Shown: positions 6,753-8,869 of the stretch, one piece after another
Layout: every line of letters starts with the position of its first letter
Position numbering within the stretch: position 1 is the stretch's first letter
NCBI GenBank assembly: GCA_016284485.1
Contig: JAEEOX010000022.1
Span: 1-8,869 of the forward strand
DNA: 8,869 nucleotides
From: Bacillota bacterium
GTDB lineage: Bacteria; Bacillota; Clostridia; Peptostreptococcales; Anaerovoracaceae
Reading direction: 5' to 3'
Notes under the pieces: generated by a model
The model's input: the letters and a program-made list of their open reading frames with translations, nothing else
What the model was told of the DNA's origin: nothing
The model's database searches: none
Translations under genes and position numbers: made by a program

Positions 6753-7574
6753 CTATCTGTCGAATTCGATCTCGACTTCCCTCACTTCTGTCAGGCCCAC
6801 CGGACCTTCAATATATACTTCTTTTGCTATGCCGCCTTCCACGATGCAGGTCACGTCGATGGTGCCTGCGGGCTGAGGCAGACTGTAATGATGCTCCCCT
6901 TCTCCCTCCAGTATGCCGAAGCATGTGCCGGTGGCTGTGGAGCCGGATCCGCATGACCCCTCGAAATACGTGGTGTCCACGTCCTTGACATAGACCACCG
7001 GGGTGAGCCTTTCGGTGGCTTCATCCCAGAACATCACGCCCATTGCCGGGGGATCGTACTTGCCGTTGATATACTCCCTGTATCTGGCAAAAGTCTCTTC
7101 CGAAGCCTGGATGTTCCTCACCACCACGTGCATGATACCGCCGTAGTCGGCGATCATCGCGGGCTTCCCGAAGATCTCCTCGCTGAAGACCCTGAGTGCC
7201 CTGGGCATGAGGATCTTCGTGTAGTTGGTATCGGTATTGACCGATACGTTCAGGTCCTCGTCAGAGCCGGAAACGTCTATGGTTATGTCGTTCTCACCCC
7301 TGAGTTCCTGGGCCTTTGCTGCGATCAGCGCAAAAGATCTGGATGCGTTGCCGCAGAATTCCAGTCCGCACATCTCCATCTTCGGAGGTCTGCCGCCCTC
7401 TCCCAGAAGATCCAGAATGTAGCACACCTGCTCGCCCTTCAGTTCCTTCATGTCCAGAAGCTGATTGGCGACTGACGCATAGTCTGCTCTGTCGAAGCGG
7501 TCATGTACGAATATCGTGATGTTTCCCGCCGGGTCAGCGACCTGTATCCTTACTTTTTTCTTGGCTTTTGCCAT
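6753..7574 (-). CDS. DapF-fold amino acid racemase, CntK/histidine racemase-like
   Basis: A 273-residue cofactor-independent racemase or epimerase of the diaminopimelate epimerase fold. The two catalytic cysteines are seen in EFCGNASRS (C74) and GSCGSGSTATG (C208). The motif set AGNITIFVH (16-24), DYASVANQL (31-39), GEQV, EFCGNA, SCGSGS and PQPAGTIDV closely resembles what I recall of staphylococcal CntK, the histidine racemase of staphylopine synthesis. It differs from true DapF, which has MCGNGARC and ERGxGxT motifs. No CntL or CntM type genes are next to it, so a stand-alone D-histidine (or other D-amino acid) role is possible. The ATG at 7574 is chosen over a GTG three codons earlier because GGAAAGGTG is well spaced only for the ATG. 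It is the first gene of the operon. Fold is nearly certain; the substrate is inferred. Confidence 0.83.
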   Translation of the reverse strand: MAKAKKKVRIQVADPAGNITIFVHDRFDRADYASVANQLLDMKELKGEQVCYILDLLGEGGRPPKMEMCGLEFCGNASRSFALIAAKAQELRGENDITIDVSGSDEDLNVSVNTDTNYTKILMPRALRVFSEEIFGKPAMIADYGGIMHVVVRNIQASEETFARYREYINGKYDPPAMGVMFWDEATERLTPVVYVKDVDTTYFEGSCGSGSTATGTCFGILEGEGEHHYSLPQPAGTIDVTCIVEGGIAKEVYIEGPVGLTEVREVEIEFDR

Positions 7575-7633
7575 GGTTAACACCTTTCCGCCGCTGTCTG
7601 CGGCCGATATATCCCCATTATTATTGATGAAAA

Positions 7634-7662
7634 ATTATATCATAATCATTGAACAAAATCAA
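7634..7662 (-). promoter_or_regulatory. Operon promoter (racemase-typA-transporter-thrC)
   Basis: The -35 box TTGATT (7662-7657), a 17-bp spacer and a perfect -10 box TATAAT (7639-7634), preceded by TG as an extended -10, point toward the racemase gene. The expected start near 7627 gives a leader of about 50 bases. It is the only convincing promoter I see for the seven minus-strand genes down to 1280. Confidence 0.85.
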
Positions 7663-7677
7663 TTTGTATGATATATT
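7649..7677 (+). promoter_or_regulatory. tRNA-Ser promoter, overlapping the divergent operon promoter
   Basis: The -35 box TTGAAC (7649-7654), a 17-bp spacer and the -10 box TATATT (7672-7677), with an upstream TG, point toward the tRNA. The expected start near 7684 leaves a leader of about 27 bases for RNase P removal. Its -35 region lies inside the spacer of the divergent operon promoter. Confidence 0.75.
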
Positions 7678-7710
7678 AAGTAGGCTGTTCTTTAAGCGGC
7701 AAGTTAATAT

Positions 7711-7800
7711 GGAGACGTATCGAAGTGGTCATAACGAGCCGCACTCGAAATGCGGTCGCCCGTTCCGGGCGCGTGGGTTCGAATCCCACCGTCTCCGCCA
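7711..7800 (+). tRNA. tRNA-Ser (anticodon CGA)
   Basis: A complete 90-base class II cloverleaf. The acceptor GGAGACG pairs with CGTCTCC (7790-7796), with discriminator G and an encoded CCA (7798-7800). The D-arm stem is TCG/CGA. The anticodon stem is CCGCA/TGCGG around loop CTCGAAA, with anticodon CGA at 7746-7748, reading UCG codons. The long variable arm has a six-pair stem (7757-7762 with 7766-7771), and the T arm is GTGGG-TTCGAAT-CCCAC. The long variable arm and G73 both fit serine. Its last 19 bases are repeated exactly at 7979-7997. Confidence 0.97.
7782..7800 (+). repeat. Copy 1 of 19-bp direct repeat at tRNA-Ser 3' end (att-like)
   Basis: The 19 bases from the T-loop to the CCA end of tRNA-Ser recur without mismatch at 7979-7997, 197 bases downstream. 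Such a duplication from T-loop to 3' end is the usual trace of site-specific integration into a tRNA gene. This copy keeps the tRNA intact. Confidence 0.75.
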
Positions 7801-7837
7801 ATACTAAAAGGATCCCTTCACGGGATCCTTTTAGTAT
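7801..7837 (+). terminator. Perfect 16-bp inverted repeat after tRNA-Ser
   Basis: ATACTAAAAGGATCCC and its exact reverse complement flank the loop TTCAC, starting on the base after the CCA. The core GGATCCC/GGGATCC with flanking A and T runs makes it a rho-independent terminator usable on either strand. The U run is only four bases long and lies inside the extended stem. Confidence 0.75.
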
Positions 7838-7978
7838 TGATGGACAGATAGTACGGGATTCGAACCCGAAAGGGCGCGACCGTGAAGCGAAACTGTCCGG
7901 TGGACAGTTTCGTAGGGAGCGGGTCAAGCCGACCGTACGGGGAGGCGCAGACCGGCGGATCGCGAAGCGATACGCGTA
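7838..7978. repeat. Hairpin-rich tRNA-adjacent element between the 19-bp repeats
   Basis: This GC-rich stretch holds no credible gene. It contains a T-arm-like near-palindrome (CGGGATTCGAACCCG, about 7854-7868), a perfect 11-bp stem with a three-base loop (7888-7912) and a smaller ATCGC/GCGAT hairpin (7959-7971). Reading frames through it give Arg/Gly/Ser-rich translations with no start context, so I treat them as spurious. The structure, and its position between duplicated tRNA ends, suggest a small repeat or mobile remnant, perhaps found elsewhere in the genome. Confidence 0.6.
7888..7912. repeat. Perfect 11-bp inverted repeat
   Basis: CGAAACTGTCC and GGACAGTTTCG pair exactly around the loop GGT. 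There is no U tract after it on either strand, so it is not a typical terminator. It is the central and strongest hairpin of the surrounding element. Confidence 0.8.
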
Positions 7979-7997
7979 AATCCCACCGTCTCCGCCA
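7979..7997 (+). repeat. Copy 2 of 19-bp direct repeat (displaced tRNA-Ser 3' end)
   Basis: Exact match to the tRNA-Ser 3' end including CCA, but without the rest of the tRNA upstream, so it cannot be a functional tRNA. It is the expected look of the second attachment half-site after integration into tRNA-Ser or excision from it. Confidence 0.75.
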
Positions 7998-8000
7998 GAA

Positions 8001-8031
8001 AAGGATTGCTATCTTGACAAAGGTAGCAATC
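8001..8031 (+). repeat. Hairpin overlapping the promoter of the downstream gene
   Basis: The ten-base arms AGGATTGCTA and TAGCAATCCT (about 8002-8032) pair perfectly, and the stem can extend four more pairs (one G-T) to close on a GACA loop. A six-T run follows at 8041-8046. It may be a terminator for upstream transcription or an operator, because the -35 box of the next gene falls inside it. Confidence 0.6.
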
Positions 8032-8041
8032 CTATTATACT
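8014..8041 (+). promoter_or_regulatory. Putative promoter of the two-helix membrane protein gene
   Basis: The -35 box TTGACA (8014-8019) is a perfect match, the spacer is 16 bp and the -10 box is TATACT (8036-8041). A start near 8048 would leave about 40 bases to the ATG at 8089. Confidence 0.6.
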
Positions 8042-8088
8042 TTTTTGTGGTACGGTCATTTTATACGAGAGTCGGAGGTGACAGAAGG

Positions 8089-8490
8089 ATGTCTTTTCAT
8101 ACGGAGTCCAGCGCACGAAAAAGCCAACTTATTATTTTGTCTGTGTTTATTGTACTGGCCCTGCTGTCCCTGTTCGGCTTAAAAATTGCGCTGATTACCT
8201 GTCTTTATTTTGAAGGAATGACGCTGATTTGTTTTATTCTCTGTTTTGTTCTCGTTTCAAAGACTCGCTGGTTATTGGATTTCCAAGATAACGTATTGAT
8301 CCTTACCAATACAGCAAATCACAATCAGTACCGGCTGGATGATTTGACGGGTTCAGACTTCCATTTCAAGCAAACCGCTGTTCAGATGAAAGCAAATAGG
8401 TGTGATCTTAAATTGGCCAATCTACCATTCGGACTGTATGATGTATATAATTATGAGGAATTAAAGGCTTATATCATTTCCGCATACTGA
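8089..8490 (+). CDS. Two-helix membrane protein with a C-terminal soluble domain, unknown function
   Basis: A 133-residue protein. A short polar N-terminus is followed by two adjacent membrane helices (about residues 13-30 and 34-56, joined by a tight turn). A cytoplasm-sized domain of about 75 residues comes next, rich in alternating hydrophobic residues, and ends in a helix with YNYEELKAYI. Two N-terminal helices plus a small beta-rich domain recall bacterial PH-like membrane proteins, but I cannot assign a family firmly. The ATG at 8089 has GGAGGTG eight bases upstream. The open frame continues upstream to 7882, but only through the tRNA-adjacent repeat, so that part is rejected. Codons are more AT-rich than in the operon (many TTA, ATT, TTT), hinting at transfer. 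It probably ends at the hairpin at 8557-8580. Confidence 0.8.
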   Translation: MSFHTESSARKSQLIILSVFIVLALLSLFGLKIALITCLYFEGMTLICFILCFVLVSKTRWLLDFQDNVLILTNTANHNQYRLDDLTGSDFHFKQTAVQMKANRCDLKLANLPFGLYDVYNYEELKAYIISAY

Positions 8491-8556
8491 CATTAGCGGT
8501 ACGAAAAATAACGATAATCCCGATTTTGTTGAAATAGCAATCTTTAGCCAATTGAA

Positions 8557-8580
8557 AAGAGACCTCTTTTGAGGTCTCTT
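8557..8580. terminator. Bidirectional terminator between convergent genes
   Basis: AAGAGACCTC and GAGGTCTCTT pair perfectly around a TTTT loop. On the plus strand a pyrimidine-rich tail (CTTATTCTCC) follows. On the minus strand the stem ends in TTTTC, directly after the stop codon of the small gene at 8582, so it serves both converging genes. Confidence 0.85.
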
Positions 8581-8581
8581 C

Positions 8582-8800
8582 TTATTCTCCTGATTCTTCT
8601 TCTCTTTCCCATTCTTTGTTCTTTTTGATCCCAGTCACGCTCTCAGGCAAATCATCGAAAACCCCGACCGGCGTAATATTGATAGCTTTTCTTTTTTTCA
8701 TTTTGATTATGCTTCTTATCAATGCCAAAGCGGTAATGACCGCAATGACAATAAAGAACACAATCCCAAGGTTTTCATATATAGTATTTAACCAAACCAT
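8582..8800 (-). CDS. Small single-pass membrane protein, unknown function
   Basis: A 72-residue protein. A short N-terminus leads into one hydrophobic helix (about residues 10-32), followed by a basic stop-transfer stretch (KMKKRK) and an acidic, polar tail (EWEREEESGE). The topology suggests the C-terminus is cytoplasmic. The ATG at 8800 has GAGGGAAG a few bases upstream, and the stop lies next to the bidirectional terminator. It is AT-rich like its convergent neighbour. It shares the general plan of the two small operon proteins (one helix, basic then acidic tail) but not their IDPV/PWLL motifs, so I do not call it a paralogue. Function unknown. Confidence 0.75.
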   Translation of the reverse strand: MVWLNTIYENLGIVFFIVIAVITALALIRSIIKMKKRKAINITPVGVFDDLPESVTGIKKNKEWEREEESGE

Positions 8801-8869
8801 AGCTTCCCTCTTTGCTTATTTAATAAAAGTTTTTATAATTCAAACGTTTATTATGTATCATATTTGCAC

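Noticed and set aside
5166..6956. A 596-codon open frame on the plus strand, opposite typA and the racemase
   Set aside because: It is exactly antisense to two well-conserved proteins, has no ribosome binding site, and its His/Asp/Val-rich translation matches no family. It follows from codon bias of the real genes.
7838..7870. A second tRNA on the minus strand, suggested by GGGTTCGAATCCC
   Set aside because: Only a T-arm-like hairpin is present. No matching acceptor stem, D arm or anticodon arm could be built, and the CCA spacing is wrong.
7676..7927. An 83-codon minus-strand frame over the tRNA region
   Set aside because: Antisense to tRNA-Ser and through palindromic DNA, with no start context.
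7725..7979. An 84-codon plus-strand frame across tRNA-Ser and the adjacent element
   Set aside because: It begins inside the tRNA and runs through a terminator and hairpins; no ribosome binding site. Spurious, although frames like this may be annotated as hypothetical proteins.
8024..8542. TAGCAATC occurring on both sides of the 8089-8490 gene
   Set aside because: Only eight bases are shared and the flanks differ, so it is too short to be called terminal repeats of an insertion.
8801..8869. Promoter for the small minus-strand gene at 8582-8800
   Set aside because: The region is AT-rich with TTGAAT and TATAAA-like strings, but no pair has both good matches and 16-18 bp spacing, so no promoter is called.
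1..8869. CRISPR array, transposase, integrase or toxin-antitoxin pair
   Set aside because: No regularly spaced repeats and no such protein motifs were found on either strand.

Overview
The window looks like a chromosomal segment of a low-to-mid GC Gram-positive anaerobe (Bacillota, probably class Clostridia). Strong AGGAGG-type ribosome binding sites, consensus sigma-A promoters in AT-rich spacers, short overlapping operon junctions, a yybP-ykoY type manganese riboswitch and a tRNA with genome-encoded CCA all fit this. I cannot name the species.

Left part (1-1267, minus strand): the N-terminal 360 codons of a type II P-type cation ATPase run off the left edge. Its leader has a consensus promoter, a near-complete yybP-ykoY (Mn2+) aptamer, and an intrinsic terminator that shares bases with the aptamer P1 stem. 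This is a textbook ON-switch layout and points to Mn2+ (or Ca2+/Mn2+) efflux.

Middle part (1280-7662, minus strand): seven tightly packed co-oriented genes form one apparent operon driven by an extended -10 promoter at 7634-7662. In transcription order they are a CntK/DapF-fold amino acid racemase (probably histidine racemase-like), the ribosome-associated GTPase TypA/BipA, an MFS-type 12-helix transporter, two small single-helix membrane proteins that are paralogous to each other, a four-helix membrane protein, and threonine synthase. Junctions range from a 28-nt gap to a 17-nt overlap. No terminator is seen after thrC, so readthrough would enter the riboswitch leader.

Right part (7649-8869): a divergent promoter overlapping the operon promoter drives a tRNA-Ser(CGA), followed at once by a perfect 16-bp inverted repeat (terminator). 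About 140 bp of hairpin-rich DNA then leads to an exact 19-bp second copy of the tRNA 3' end, an attachment-site-like duplication. Beyond it lie two small, more AT-rich membrane-protein genes, one on each strand, converging on a bidirectional terminator. This right side looks like accessory DNA at a tRNA integration spot, although no integrase is in view.
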